Below are positions 46,619 through 56,019 of a DNA stretch of 64,000 nt, one piece after another. Position 1 is the stretch's first letter; every line of letters begins with the position of its first letter. Under the pieces are notes generated by a model that searched no databases, was not told where the DNA came from, and saw nothing but the letters and a program-made list of their open reading frames with translations. The stretch spans positions 13,386 through 77,385 of the forward strand of contig CAUBMI010000003.1 of assembly GCA_958436995.1 (NCBI GenBank). The letters run 5' to 3'. Origin of the DNA: an uncultured Collinsella sp. GTDB lineage: Bacteria; Actinomycetota; Coriobacteriia; Coriobacteriales; Coriobacteriaceae. A program made the translations under genes and the position numbers.

Positions 46619-47230
46619 ATGGGCATGGACGAGCTCATCGACCTCTTTGCCGAGGGCGATGAGCTCGTCTCCAATACCGCTTTTGAGGATTTGGATCTTG
46701 CCTGCGACGTGGCGAACGGCGCGACCTTCGATGGCGTCGTGTTCCGATCTTGCGAGTTCGATAGCGTTGACTGGAGCGGCTCGACGTTTCGCGACGTGGT
46801 GTTTCGCGGTTGCCGCTTTATCCGCTGCAACATGGAAGGCTGCTGGCTCAACCGCTGCGACTTCGTTGACTGCTCGGCGCCGGGGCTCAACTTGCTCAGG
46901 GCGCGTCTGTCGAGCGTGTCGTTTACATCGTGCGATTTGAGCTATGCGAACCTTTCGGAGGGAAGCATTGGCCCCATGGCTGCGCGTGACACGCGTTTGA
47001 CCGAGGCCGCACTCCAGGGGGCAAAGCTGGGGCAATTGCGCTTGGACGGCTGCGACCTGACGCGAATCGATGTGTTCAAGACGCCGCTTTCCGGCGTGGA
47101 TGTATCGTGTTGTACGTTCGCGGCTCCTGTCGTCTCGGGCGACTACCATGAGCTGCGTGGCCTGACGGTTAATGCCGAGCAGGCGTTGGCACTCTCGGGC
47201 CTGCTCGGCATCCAGCTCGCCGACGAATAG
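46619..47230 (+). CDS. Pentapeptide-repeat-like protein
   Basis: From the ATG at 46619 the protein has 203 residues (46625 is an equally good start). About residues 28-165 contain irregular five-residue repeats of the form (A/C)xFxx or (A/C)xLxx (ATFDGVVFRSCEFDSVD, STFRDVVFRGCRF, CDLSYANLSEG, AALQGAKLGQLRLDGCDLT), predicting a right-handed beta helix. It is unusually Cys-rich. Function unknown; topoisomerase protection occurs in some relatives, but nothing here shows it. Confidence 0.8.
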   Translation: MGMDELIDLFAEGDELVSNTAFEDLDLACDVANGATFDGVVFRSCEFDSVDWSGSTFRDVVFRGCRFIRCNMEGCWLNRCDFVDCSAPGLNLLRARLSSVSFTSCDLSYANLSEGSIGPMAARDTRLTEAALQGAKLGQLRLDGCDLTRIDVFKTPLSGVDVSCCTFAAPVVSGDYHELRGLTVNAEQALALSGLLGIQLADE

Positions 47231-47266
47231 GCGCCCCGGTCCTTTGCTCGACCGCTATCTAAAATC

Positions 47267-47334
47267 AAACCGTCGCAACATCCGATGATTTTTCGCGTTT
47301 GCACGATTTTCATCGAATGTTGCGACGGTTTTTG
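47267..47334. terminator. Long convergent hairpin between the pentapeptide gene and thiD
   Basis: Arms 47267-47288 and 47310-47331 (AAACCGTCGCAACAT... and ...ATGTTGCGACGGTTT) form a 22-bp stem with one mismatch and a 21-base loop, T-rich on the plus strand. It lies between convergent genes and probably terminates both. Confidence 0.8.
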
Positions 47335-47375
47335 GTGCAAGGTAGCCTGTCTTTTTTTGGCAGGTTACTGGCTAT

Positions 47376-48206
47376 TTAGTACTGCCACATGTGGTTGACA
47401 GGGCCGGAGCCTTTGCCCATGTCAAAGCCGGCGGCGAGAGCGCCCGTTAGGTAGGCCTTGCCGGCGTTGACGGCGTCGGCAAGATCCATGCCCTGCGCCA
47501 ATGCGCAGGCGATGGCGGATGAAAGCGTGCAGCCGGTGCCATGCGTGTTGCCGGTCTCGATGCGCTTGTGGCGGAACCACGTGGTGAGCGGATCGCCCAG
47601 ATGGTTGCCCTCGTCATCGAGTGGCGCGGGTTCGGCCAATACATCGTTGGCCTCGTTGACAAGATGCCCACCCTTAACGAGGGATGCGCAACCAAAGCGG
47701 CGGGTGAGGAGCATGGCAGCATTTTGCTGTGTGCGCTCGGAGTCGACCTCGTAGTCGAGCAGGGCCATGGCCTCGGGAATATTGGGCGTGATGACGGTTG
47801 CTAGTGGGAACAGGCGGCGGGCGAGCGCCTCGGCGGCATCTTCGGCAATCAGCCGTGCGCCCGAGGTGGCTACCATGACGGGGTCGACGACCACGTTTGT
47901 CGCGTTCCAGGCGCTCAGGCGGTCGGCGATAACCTCGATAATCTCGGCAGAGGAAACCATGCCGATCTTGACGGCGCTGGGGCGGATATCGTCAAATACG
48001 GCGTCGATCTGCGCAGCGACGATATCAGGGGAGATATTCTGCACGGCGGTGACACCGAGCGTGTTTTGTGCGGTTATGGCTGTGATGGCCGTCTCGGCAT
48101 ACAGGCGGTGCGCCGTGATGGTCTTGATGTCGGCCTGAATGCCGGCGCCACCGCTGGAATCGGATCCTGCGATGGATAGAACGGCAGGTACCTTACTGCG
48201 ATCCAT
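47376..48206 (-). CDS. thiD: Hydroxymethylpyrimidine/phosphomethylpyrimidine kinase
   Basis: The 276-residue ribokinase-fold enzyme phosphorylates HMP and HMP-P in thiamine synthesis. Signatures are VLSIAGSDSSGGAGIQADIKTI at the N-terminus, VVVDPVMVATSGARLI, and the anion-hole GTGCTLSSAIACALAQG. It follows thiC on the same strand with a 178-bp gap that holds a hairpin (GCCCGGG/CCCGGGC, 48263-48293). Confidence 0.95.
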   Translation of the reverse strand: MDRSKVPAVLSIAGSDSSGGAGIQADIKTITAHRLYAETAITAITAQNTLGVTAVQNISPDIVAAQIDAVFDDIRPSAVKIGMVSSAEIIEVIADRLSAWNATNVVVDPVMVATSGARLIAEDAAEALARRLFPLATVITPNIPEAMALLDYEVDSERTQQNAAMLLTRRFGCASLVKGGHLVNEANDVLAEPAPLDDEGNHLGDPLTTWFRHKRIETGNTHGTGCTLSSAIACALAQGMDLADAVNAGKAYLTGALAAGFDMGKGSGPVNHMWQY

Positions 48207-48384
48207 GTTTGCTCCCTTGTTCGGTCGGAATCAAATGGGTCTTTAAGCCAGCATTATAAAGATGCCCGGGCCGACTCTATGTCGAACCCGGGCGGGCGAT
48301 GCAATCTTTACGCAAATGTAAGCAAATGTTCACACGTCAACAATTGACGAACACCATGTTACCGATTGTGGCTCCGGTGACGAG

Positions 48385-49719
48385 TTAGTCCTCCATGCCG
48401 AGGTCGATCGTCGTGCCTTCGAACACCTTGTTAACGGTGCGGACGGCGCACATCTTGCCACACATGGTGCAGGTGCCCTCGGTGGCGGCGGGGGACTCCT
48501 CGTAGCGCTTCTTACCGGTGACCGGGTCGAGAGCACACTCCCACATGGCATCCCAGTCGAGCTTGCGGCGTGCCTGGCCCATCTTGTCGTCCATGTCGCG
48601 GGCGTGCGGCACCTTTTTGGCGATATCGGCGGCGTGTGCGGCGATCTTGGTGGCCATGAGGCCGTCGAGCACATCCTGGGCGTTAGGCAGGCATAGGTGC
48701 TCGGCCGGTGTCACGTAGCACAGGAAGTCGGCACCGGAGCTGGCGGAGATAGCGCCGCCGATGGCAGCGGTGATGTGGTCGTAGCCCACGCCGATATCGG
48801 TCACCAGCGGCCCGAGCACATAGAACGGGGCGTTGTGGCACAGGCGCTTCTGCAGTTTCATGTTGGCGGCGATCTCGTCGAGCGCCATGTGACCCGGGCC
48901 CTCGACCATGACTTGGACGCCGGCGGCCCAGGCGCGCTTGCACAGCTTGCCCAGCTCGATCATCTCGGCGGTCTCGGTGGCGTCATTGGAGTCGTAGAGA
49001 CAGCCCGGGCGGCAGGAGTCGCCGAGCGAGATGGTCACGTCGTACTCGTGGCAGATCTCGAGCAGCTCGTCAAAGTACTCGTAGAAGGGGTTTTCGTTGC
49101 CGGTGACCTCCATCCAGCCAAACAGCAGCGAGCCGCCGCGGCTCACGATGTTCATCAAGCGGCCGGTCTCCTTAAAGGTCTTGGTGACCGATTTGTTGAT
49201 GCCGCAGTGGATGGTCATAAAGTCCACGCCGTCCTCGGCGTGCGCGCGCACGACCTCGAACAGGTCGTCCTTGGTGAGCTTGACCAGCGGCTTTTCCATG
49301 TAGCCGATGGCGTCGTACATCGGCACCGTGCCCACCATGAGCGGCGTCTCGTCGATGAGCTGCTGGCGGAACTGGCGCGTCTTGCCCGAGTTGGAGAGGT
49401 CCATGATGGCGTCGGCGCCAAAGTCCTCGGCGATCTTGACCTTCTTCCATTCCTCGGCGGCATCTGCCTTGTCGCCCGAGATGCCCAGGTTCACGTTGAC
49501 CTTGGTGGACAGGCCCTCACCGACGCCAAAGGCGCGCATGCCCTTTTTGATGTGCACGATGTTGGCGGGAATGGCGATGCGGCCGTCGGCCACGCGCTCG
49601 CGGATGTACTCGGGGTCGCGATGCTCGCGCTCGGCGACCTCCTTCATCTGCGGTGTGATCTGCCCGGCGCGGGCGAAGTCGATTTGCGTGACGAGCTTGG
49701 GCTCGGTCTGTGTGCTCAT
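48385..49719 (-). CDS. thiC: Phosphomethylpyrimidine synthase
   Basis: The 444-residue radical-SAM enzyme converts aminoimidazole ribotide to HMP-P. Conserved features include PANIVHIKKGMRAFGVG, DFMTIHCGINKS, ISLGDSCRPGC, MVEGPGHMALDEI, and near the C-terminus the cluster cysteines in CTMCGKMCAVR. The spacing is C-x2-C-x3-C, one residue shorter than the C-x2-C-x4-C of the long E. coli-type enzyme, and the protein belongs to the short ThiC class. The start at 49719 follows AAGGGAG; the TPP riboswitch is directly upstream. Confidence 0.95.
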   Translation of the reverse strand: MSTQTEPKLVTQIDFARAGQITPQMKEVAEREHRDPEYIRERVADGRIAIPANIVHIKKGMRAFGVGEGLSTKVNVNLGISGDKADAAEEWKKVKIAEDFGADAIMDLSNSGKTRQFRQQLIDETPLMVGTVPMYDAIGYMEKPLVKLTKDDLFEVVRAHAEDGVDFMTIHCGINKSVTKTFKETGRLMNIVSRGGSLLFGWMEVTGNENPFYEYFDELLEICHEYDVTISLGDSCRPGCLYDSNDATETAEMIELGKLCKRAWAAGVQVMVEGPGHMALDEIAANMKLQKRLCHNAPFYVLGPLVTDIGVGYDHITAAIGGAISASSGADFLCYVTPAEHLCLPNAQDVLDGLMATKIAAHAADIAKKVPHARDMDDKMGQARRKLDWDAMWECALDPVTGKKRYEESPAATEGTCTMCGKMCAVRTVNKVFEGTTIDLGMED

Positions 49720-49728
49720 TGGCACGGC

Positions 49729-49820
49729 TCCCTTCGTTGGCATTACCCATATCAGGTTTGCGGGTCAGGGCGGGCGCGCCCAGTCTCAGCCTGCCGTCTT
49801 GTCCTGCAAGCTCCCCGTTA
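49729..49820 (-). promoter_or_regulatory. TPP riboswitch (thi box) controlling thiC
   Basis: On the minus strand the leader reads ACGGGGAGC..., then GGCTGAGA, then ACCC...AACCTGATATGGGTAATGCCAACGAAGGGA, matching the conserved thi-box segments in order. The 3' end contains the thiC ribosome binding site (AAGGGAG), so thiamine diphosphate binding should block translation. Control of thiD would be indirect, through co-transcription. Confidence 0.93.
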
Positions 49821-49889
49821 TGTCATGGGCTCAAGTATAGCCTGAATGGGTACGATTGGGCCAACGAGCGTGCCTGTGGGGAGGCGTAC

Positions 49890-50405
49890 ATGGAAGACAA
49901 GCATCTATATCGAGAGACACAACGGGATGTATCGGCCGAGGAAAGCCGTGCGCACCATGGCCTTGTCGCGATTGGTTTTGCGGTGCTTGCCGTGCTGGTG
50001 ATTGCCGTTTGTATCTGGACGTTTGGTGGTCGCGGCGGCGCTGCATGGGAGTTCGAGGCCGATGATAGCCTGCCGATCATGACGGTGAAGGTCGCGGGCG
50101 GCAATACCGCCGTCGCGCCGGGCGACTATTGGTATTCGCGCGATGGATTTGTCCAGCTTCAGCTGAGCGGTGGGTCTATTCCTGGTGAGGAAATCGAACG
50201 CGTGACGTATGATGCGGCGCTCAAAACGCTGACGGTGAAGCTCAAGAATCAGGGCGACGTGCCTACGACTATGGATATCGCGCTGACGGAATGGCGCTTG
50301 GAGCCCCCATCGGGTGTTGCGGTGTCCGAGGTAGAGCACGTTAAGATTACCTACCAAGATGGCTCGACGAGCGAGATTGCAAAGGCCGATGCCTTGGCGG
50401 AGTAA
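49890..50405 (+). CDS. Hypothetical membrane-anchored protein
   Basis: The 171-residue product starts after GGGGAGG. A ~22-residue charged N-terminus precedes one membrane span (GLVAIGFAVLAVLVIAVCIW), followed by an extracytoplasmic domain of ~120 residues rich in beta-prone segments (LPIMTVKVAGGNTAVAPGDYWYSRDGFVQLQL). No family recognised. It is divergent from thiC and convergent with yaaA. Confidence 0.7.
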   Translation: MEDKHLYRETQRDVSAEESRAHHGLVAIGFAVLAVLVIAVCIWTFGGRGGAAWEFEADDSLPIMTVKVAGGNTAVAPGDYWYSRDGFVQLQLSGGSIPGEEIERVTYDAALKTLTVKLKNQGDVPTTMDIALTEWRLEPPSGVAVSEVEHVKITYQDGSTSEIAKADALAE

Positions 50406-50428
50406 CGGAGTGTTTGGAAACGGCGGGC

Positions 50429-51238
50429 CTATTGTGCCTGCGCGTTCATGAATACCAGGGTGTTTTTGTCTGAAAGCTCGGGGATGTGCCGATAGCCGAT
50501 GTTGAATGCGGTAAGTTCGCTTACATCCTCGAGCTTGTTTTCTGCCATCCACCGCACCATGGAGCCGCGCGCCTTTTTGCTGGCGGTCGACCGTTGGATG
50601 GGCTTCCCGTTGCGGATACCCTCGCCAAAGAGGCATGTGACGGCCGTGGCGTCGCCCGCGAGATGGGGCAGAACGGCTTTGGCATACTCTACGCTGGCGA
50701 GGTTGACGATCGTGGTGTTTGAGCCTGCCGGGGCGATAACCCGCGCGAGCTTGTCGCTCCAAAACGCGTAGAGGTCTCGGGCATCGTCAACGGCGAGCTT
50801 CGCGCCCATTTCCAGCCGATACGGTTCGACGGCATGAAAGGGGCGAACGCACCCGTAGAGGCCCGAGAGGATCCACAGATGGTCTTGCAGCCATGCGAGC
50901 TGCGCGGAATCCATCACCTCGGGCGCCATGCTCTGGTATTGAATGCCGTGATAGGACATGACGGCAGGGGAGAGGTGACGGGCGAGCGCGGGATTGTCGA
51001 GATCGCCGTTTTTCAGGATGGGCCCAAACTCATGCAGGGTGTTGAGGCAAGGCCCCAGCAGTTTGTCACTCACGTTCCATAGCGCCTGCAGACCGCCGCT
51101 GCCTTCATTCCGCTCGATATCTTGCAGCGCGCGGTGGATGCGAGCCGTCTCGTGCGCAAAAGGTGGAATGCCCAGGACTTCAAAAGCATCTTGGGCCGAG
51201 CGCATTTGCTTGGCGGGTGAAACGATGACCTGGAGCAT
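50429..51238 (-). CDS. yaaA: Peroxide stress protein YaaA family (DUF328)
   Basis: The 269-residue protein has the YaaA/UPF0246 opening MLQVIVSPAKQM and the conserved LSGLYGCVRPFHAVEPYRLEMG, DLYAFWSDKLARV, and KARGSMVRWMAEN segments. In E. coli YaaA limits intracellular iron during peroxide stress. AGGAGAG precedes the ATG at 51238. The longer open frame upstream has no support. Confidence 0.9.
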   Translation of the reverse strand: MLQVIVSPAKQMRSAQDAFEVLGIPPFAHETARIHRALQDIERNEGSGGLQALWNVSDKLLGPCLNTLHEFGPILKNGDLDNPALARHLSPAVMSYHGIQYQSMAPEVMDSAQLAWLQDHLWILSGLYGCVRPFHAVEPYRLEMGAKLAVDDARDLYAFWSDKLARVIAPAGSNTTIVNLASVEYAKAVLPHLAGDATAVTCLFGEGIRNGKPIQRSTASKKARGSMVRWMAENKLEDVSELTAFNIGYRHIPELSDKNTLVFMNAQAQ

Positions 51239-51341
51239 GAACTCTCCTATGCCAAAAAGGAAGTTGCGGTGGAATACGGTCTGTTTTGGTCGTTTATGGG
51301 CCAGTTTAGTCCGTATTTCACCGCAACTGATGAAGGGTCGG

Positions 51342-52739
51342 TTAGGCGCGCTCGATGAAGGCCTTGTAGCCGCGATAGGCCTCGTAGATATCGGCCTTGT
51401 TAGCGACCTCCCACAGGGCGTGCATGGACAGGACGGCAACACCGGAGTCGATGACGTTCATGCCGTACTTGGCCATGATGTAGGCGATGGTGCCGCCGCC
51501 ACCTGCGTTGACGCGGCCGAGCTCACAGGTCTGGAAGTCAACGCCCGCCTCGTCCATGATGTCGCGGATGAGGGCCACATACTCGGCGTCGGCGTCGTTA
51601 GAGCCGCCCTTGCCGCGGCTGCCCGTGTACTTGTTAAAGCACAGGCCGCGACCCATAAAGGCTGCGTTCTTGGTTTCGAACTTGCCGGCGTAGCCCGGGT
51701 CGAAGCCGGCGGACACGTCAGAGGAGAGCATGCGGCTGTGGGCGAGTGCGCGGCGCAGGGCCAGCGGGCTATCCTCGCCGGCGAGCGTCATGATCTCGGC
51801 GACGGTGTTCTCGAAGAAGCGGCTCGTCATGCCGGTGGCACCCACGGAACCGATCTCCTCCTTGTCGACGATGAGTGTGATGCTCGTGCGTTCCACGTTG
51901 GCGACGTCGATCTGGGCGAGCATGGACGGATAGGCGCAGACACGGTCGTCGTGGCCATAGCCCAGAATCATGGAGCGGTCGAGGCCCATGTCGCGGGCCG
52001 GGCCGGCGGGCACGACCTCGATCTCGGCGGAGAGGAAGTCCTCCTCCTCGACGTCGTACTGCTCCTTGAGGATGTCCAGGAACATCTGCTTGACGGGCTC
52101 CTTGGGAGCGTCCTTGTCGTCCTCGTCAAACTTGACGGGGCGGCCGCCCACAATCACGTCGAGGATCTCGGCGTCGACGGCGTCCTTGGCGGGCTTGGCC
52201 ATCTGCTCGCTCGAGAGGTGGATCAGCAAGTCGGAGATGGTAAAGACCGGGTCGTCAGCCTTGTCACCGATGTTGATGTCGACGGTGGTGCCGTCCTTTT
52301 TGCAGATGACGCCTACGAGTGCGAGCGGGGAAGCGACCCAGTGGTAGCTCTTGACGCCGCCGTAGTAGTGCGTGTCGAGGTAGGCCATGTCGCCGGCCTC
52401 GAAGGCGGGGTTTTGCTTGAGGTCCAGGCGCGGCGAGTCCACGTGGGCGCCCAGGATGTTAAAGCCCTGCTCGAGCGGGGCGGTTCCCAGGTTGACGAGC
52501 ATAAGGTCCTTGCCGTGGTTGGCGGCGTACACCTTGTCGCCTGCCTTGAGCTCGCGGCCTTCGGCGATCACGGTCTCCAGATTGACGTAGCCCGCTTCCT
52601 CGGCCATCTTGATACCGGTCTTGACGCACAGGCGCTCGGTCTTGTTCTCGCTCAAAAACTGCTTATAGCCGCGGCAAAGCTCCTCGAGCTCCTCGATTTG
52701 CTGTGGCGTGTACTTTTTCCATGCGCAGGGACGCTCCAT
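51342..52739 (-). CDS. M18 family aminopeptidase
   Basis: The 465-residue metallopeptidase has the M18 metal-site motifs: ILGAHVDSPRLD, TLIVDKEEIGSVGATGM (catalytic and metal-binding Glu), GYGHDDRVCAYPSM, and VLSMHALWEVA near the C-terminus. It is cytosolic, with no signal peptide, and removes N-terminal residues from peptides, typically acidic or neutral. The start at 52739 has AAAGGAG upstream. The in-frame extension toward polA is rejected. Confidence 0.92.
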   Translation of the reverse strand: MERPCAWKKYTPQQIEELEELCRGYKQFLSENKTERLCVKTGIKMAEEAGYVNLETVIAEGRELKAGDKVYAANHGKDLMLVNLGTAPLEQGFNILGAHVDSPRLDLKQNPAFEAGDMAYLDTHYYGGVKSYHWVASPLALVGVICKKDGTTVDINIGDKADDPVFTISDLLIHLSSEQMAKPAKDAVDAEILDVIVGGRPVKFDEDDKDAPKEPVKQMFLDILKEQYDVEEEDFLSAEIEVVPAGPARDMGLDRSMILGYGHDDRVCAYPSMLAQIDVANVERTSITLIVDKEEIGSVGATGMTSRFFENTVAEIMTLAGEDSPLALRRALAHSRMLSSDVSAGFDPGYAGKFETKNAAFMGRGLCFNKYTGSRGKGGSNDADAEYVALIRDIMDEAGVDFQTCELGRVNAGGGGTIAYIMAKYGMNVIDSGVAVLSMHALWEVANKADIYEAYRGYKAFIERA

Positions 52740-52905
52740 GACGCAGGCTCCTTTCGGATCGATCGTGCTGGTTGATGTACCGTGAGCCATCGTATCACGC
52801 GCGGGCTCACGGTGGCGGGGGAGCTTGATGTGTGGTGGCCGCGGGGCGGGGAGCGTGTAAACTGGTGTGAGCAAACCGTGCCCAGCCCAAAGCGAGGTAT
52901 TCAAT

Positions 52906-55650
52906 ATGTCTGACAAGCGCCGCACCTTTGCCGTTATCGACGGCAACTCGCTCATGCACCGCGCCTTCCACGCCGTGCCGCCGACCATGAACGCGCCGGA
53001 CGGTCGCCCCACCAACGCGATCTTTGGCTTTCTGAACATGTTTCTCAAGATGATCGACGCCTTTAACCCCGACGGTGTGGTCGTGGCGTTTGACAAGGGC
53101 AAGCCGCGCGTGCGCATGGAAATGCTGCCGCAGTATAAGGCGCAGCGCCCGCCCATGGACCCCGATCTGCACGCGCAGTTTCCGATGATTAAAGAGCTGC
53201 TCACCGCGCTCAACGTGCCGATTCTGCAGTCCGAGGGCTGGGAAGGCGACGATATCCTGGGCACTATGGCTCGCCTAGGTGAGGAAGCCGGCTGCGACAT
53301 GCTGCTGGTGACCGGCGACCGCGACATGTATCAGCTCGTGACCGAGCACGTCAACGTGGTCTCGACCCGCAAGGGCCTGTCCGACGTGGCGATTATGACG
53401 CCCGAGAGCGTGGATGACCTGTATCACGGCATTACGCCGGCGCTCGTGCCCGATTTTTACGGTCTGAAGGGCGATACGTCGGACAACATTCCCGGCGTAC
53501 CGGGCATCGGCCCCAAAAAGGCGAGCGCACTCATCGCGCAGTACGGCAGCTTGGACGAGGTCATCGCGCATGCTGACGAGGTCAAGGGCAAGATGGGCGA
53601 GAACCTGCGTGCGCACATCGACGATGCACTGCTGAGCCGCAAGGTTGCGACTATTCGCACCGATGCGCCCGTCGAGCTCGACTTTGACGAAACATCCTTC
53701 CCAGCGTTTTCTGCCGATGAGGTTTCCGCGGCGCTGGGTACGCTTGGTATCACCGCCATGCAGAACCGTTTCTTGGCACTGATCGGTGACGAGGGTGGCG
53801 CTGCTGCCAGCACGTTTGAGATTCCCGCCGTTTTGCGCGCAGCCGCCGGCGATGCTGGCGCGCTTGGTGCCGTTGCGGCTGAGGTCTCCCGCGTGATTGA
53901 TGCCGGCGAGTGGGTCGCCGCCGTTGTGGACGATGACAAGGAAGAGGGCGCGCTCTTTGGGCTGACGCGCACGCTGTGGTTGGCGACGTCCAAGGGCCTG
54001 TTTGCGCTCGAGGAGGGCGACAGCGGTGCGGCGGCTGAGGTTGAGGGCTTCAACTTCGCCCACGGCGTGATTGCCGGCGTGCTCGCGCGTCTGTTTATGG
54101 AAGGCCGTGTGGCGAGCCCGGATATGAAGGCGCTTCTGCATGAGCTTTCGCCCATCGATTCTTCTGAGCTCGAGCTCATGGATCCGCTGGCAGTCGATTC
54201 CACGCGCATCTTCGATACCGTTGTTGCCGCCTACCTGTTGGATTCCGACCGCTCCGAGTTTGACGAGGCGTATCTGGCCGATACCTATCTGCAGATGGCG
54301 CTGCCTGCGGCGCACGGTGCAGAGGGTGCCGGCGAGGATGCTCCTGCGCCCGCCGCTCGCACGGCGGCCTTGACGCTGGCGCTGGTCGTACCGCTGCGCG
54401 ACCGCATGACCCGCGAGAACGCCGTCAACGTGTTCGATGGCATCGAGATGCCACTCGTGCCGGTGCTTGCCAAGATGGAGCGCGCGGGCATGCTCGTGGA
54501 CCCCGACCGTCTGCATAGTCTGTCCGAGGGGCTTGCTACCCAGATTGCCGAGGTTGAGCGAAACATTCGAGACCTGGCGGGTGACGAGACCTTTAACATC
54601 GGCAGCCCCATGCAGCTCTCGCATGTGCTGTTTGACGTTATGGGGCTTCCGACCAAGGGCCTCAAGAAGACCAAGCGCGGCTATTATTCGACCAACGCCA
54701 AGGTGCTGAGCGACCTTGCCCGTGACCACGAGATCGTGCGTCTGATCTTGGATTGGCGTGAGAAGTCCAAGATCAAGTCCACTTACCTGGATACGCTGGG
54801 CCCGCTGCGTCGTGGCGATGGCCGCGTGCACACCACCTACAACCAGACCATCACGGCGACGGGCCGCCTGTCCTCGAGCGACCCGAACCTACAGAACATC
54901 CCGACGCGCTCTGAGCTTGGTCGTACCGTCAAGACGGCGTTTTCGGCGGGCGAGGGCAGCGTCTTTTTGGCGGTGGACTACTCGCAGATCGAGTTGCGCC
55001 TACTCGCGCATCTTTCGGGTGACGAGCACCTGGTGCGCGCCTTCAACGAGGGCGAGGACTTCCATGCCGAGACGGCCGCGCGCGTATTTGGCGTGCCGGT
55101 GTCCGAGGTGACACCCGACCTGCGTAGCCGCGCCAAGGCCGTGAACTTTGGCATCGTGTACGGCCAGCAGGCCTATGGACTGTCGCAGTCGCTGCACATC
55201 TCGATGGCCGAGGCGCGCGACATGATTGATCGCTACTACGAGGCCTACCCGGGCGTGCGCACGTTCCTCGACAATGTGGTGGCGCGAGCCAAGCAGACGG
55301 GCTATGCCGAGACCATGTATGGCCGCAGACGCCATATTCCCGAGCTCAAGGCCAAAAACCCACAGCTCCGCGGCTTTGGTGAGCGCACGGCCATGAACCA
55401 CCCCATGCAGGGCACCGCCGCCGACATCATCAAGATCGCCATGGCCCGCGTAAGCCGCCGCCTGGAAGAAGAGGGTTTTGCCGCCCACATGATCTTGCAG
55501 GTACACGACGAACTGGACTTTGAGTGCCCCGTCGACGAAGTCGAGCGCCTCACCGCCATGGTCCGCGACGTCATGGAACACGTAGTAGACCTCCGCGTAC
55601 CGTTGATCGCCGAAGCCAGCACCGGCATAACCTGGGCCGACGCGAAATAG
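52906..55650 (+). CDS. polA: DNA polymerase I
   Basis: The 914-residue protein has an N-terminal 5'-3' nuclease (VIDGNSLMHRAFHAVP, GWEGDDILGTMAR, LVTGDRDMYQLV, GIGPKKASALI). A middle domain of ~280 residues has lost the DxE motif expected of a 3'-5' exonuclease, and the C-terminal polymerase carries motif A VDYSQIELRLLAHLS, motif B RSRAKAVNFGIVYGQQAYGL and motif C QVHDELDFE. It fills gaps and removes RNA primers; proofreading is predicted to be absent. The start at 52906 gives the canonical N-terminus. Confidence 0.96.
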   Translation: MSDKRRTFAVIDGNSLMHRAFHAVPPTMNAPDGRPTNAIFGFLNMFLKMIDAFNPDGVVVAFDKGKPRVRMEMLPQYKAQRPPMDPDLHAQFPMIKELLTALNVPILQSEGWEGDDILGTMARLGEEAGCDMLLVTGDRDMYQLVTEHVNVVSTRKGLSDVAIMTPESVDDLYHGITPALVPDFYGLKGDTSDNIPGVPGIGPKKASALIAQYGSLDEVIAHADEVKGKMGENLRAHIDDALLSRKVATIRTDAPVELDFDETSFPAFSADEVSAALGTLGITAMQNRFLALIGDEGGAAASTFEIPAVLRAAAGDAGALGAVAAEVSRVIDAGEWVAAVVDDDKEEGALFGLTRTLWLATSKGLFALEEGDSGAAAEVEGFNFAHGVIAGVLARLFMEGRVASPDMKALLHELSPIDSSELELMDPLAVDSTRIFDTVVAAYLLDSDRSEFDEAYLADTYLQMALPAAHGAEGAGEDAPAPAARTAALTLALVVPLRDRMTRENAVNVFDGIEMPLVPVLAKMERAGMLVDPDRLHSLSEGLATQIAEVERNIRDLAGDETFNIGSPMQLSHVLFDVMGLPTKGLKKTKRGYYSTNAKVLSDLARDHEIVRLILDWREKSKIKSTYLDTLGPLRRGDGRVHTTYNQTITATGRLSSSDPNLQNIPTRSELGRTVKTAFSAGEGSVFLAVDYSQIELRLLAHLSGDEHLVRAFNEGEDFHAETAARVFGVPVSEVTPDLRSRAKAVNFGIVYGQQAYGLSQSLHISMAEARDMIDRYYEAYPGVRTFLDNVVARAKQTGYAETMYGRRRHIPELKAKNPQLRGFGERTAMNHPMQGTAADIIKIAMARVSRRLEEEGFAAHMILQVHDELDFECPVDEVERLTAMVRDVMEHVVDLRVPLIAEASTGITWADAK

Positions 55651-55822
55651 GGAAGCACTCCGTAAGGCAAGCTCGCCCAAGACGCAAGCCCCCACATACT
55701 TAAGATTTGGGACAAACACTACTGATTAATTTGTCCCACAGTAACCAAAACAGAGGGGAGCCCCTTCCAACAAGGGGCTCCCCTCTGCTCAAATCATTTC
55801 AGCTAAGTATCTAGACACTCAA
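55651..55822. other. Intergenic hairpins downstream of polA
   Basis: TGGGACAAA/TTTGTCCCA (55708-55738) is followed by CAGAGGGGAGCCCCTT/AAGGGGCTCCCCTCTG (55751-55787). The latter has TTTT beyond it on the minus strand, so it can terminate the HAD gene coming the other way. No coding sequence is seen. Confidence 0.7.
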
Positions 55823-56019
55823 GACGCCATCTTGGCGGCAGGAAAGTAAACCTAGGACCTGGCCGGGCGGCGCGGATTAGTTTTTCGTAGATTCCGCACG
55901 AGCCGGAAAGCACTTAATGTGCTTTCCGAGCGAGCCCAGGACCTGACCGAACGAAAAACTAATCCGCGCCGCCCGGCCAGGTCCGACGAGCCACGTTACC
56001 GAGCCGCCAGGATGGCGTC
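55823..56019. repeat. Large nested inverted repeat spanning the end of the HAD gene
   Basis: Three symmetric layers are visible. The inner hairpin is CGGAAAGCAC...GTGCTTTCCG (55904-55928). The middle layer has perfect 34-bp arms at 55855-55888 and 55951-55984. The outer layer has 17-bp arms at 55823-55839 and 56003-56019 (16 of 17 match), the latter being the coding end of the HAD gene. Confidence 0.85.

Noticed and set aside
48263..48293. GC-rich hairpin with GGTTCGA-like loop between thiC and thiD, considered as a tRNA fragment
   Set aside because: No acceptor, D or anticodon arms can be drawn. It is better seen as a partial terminator or processing site.
52740..53327. Long N-terminal extension of the M18 aminopeptidase frame
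   Set aside because: It runs antisense through the start of polA, while a strong ribosome binding site and the normal family N-terminus support 52739.
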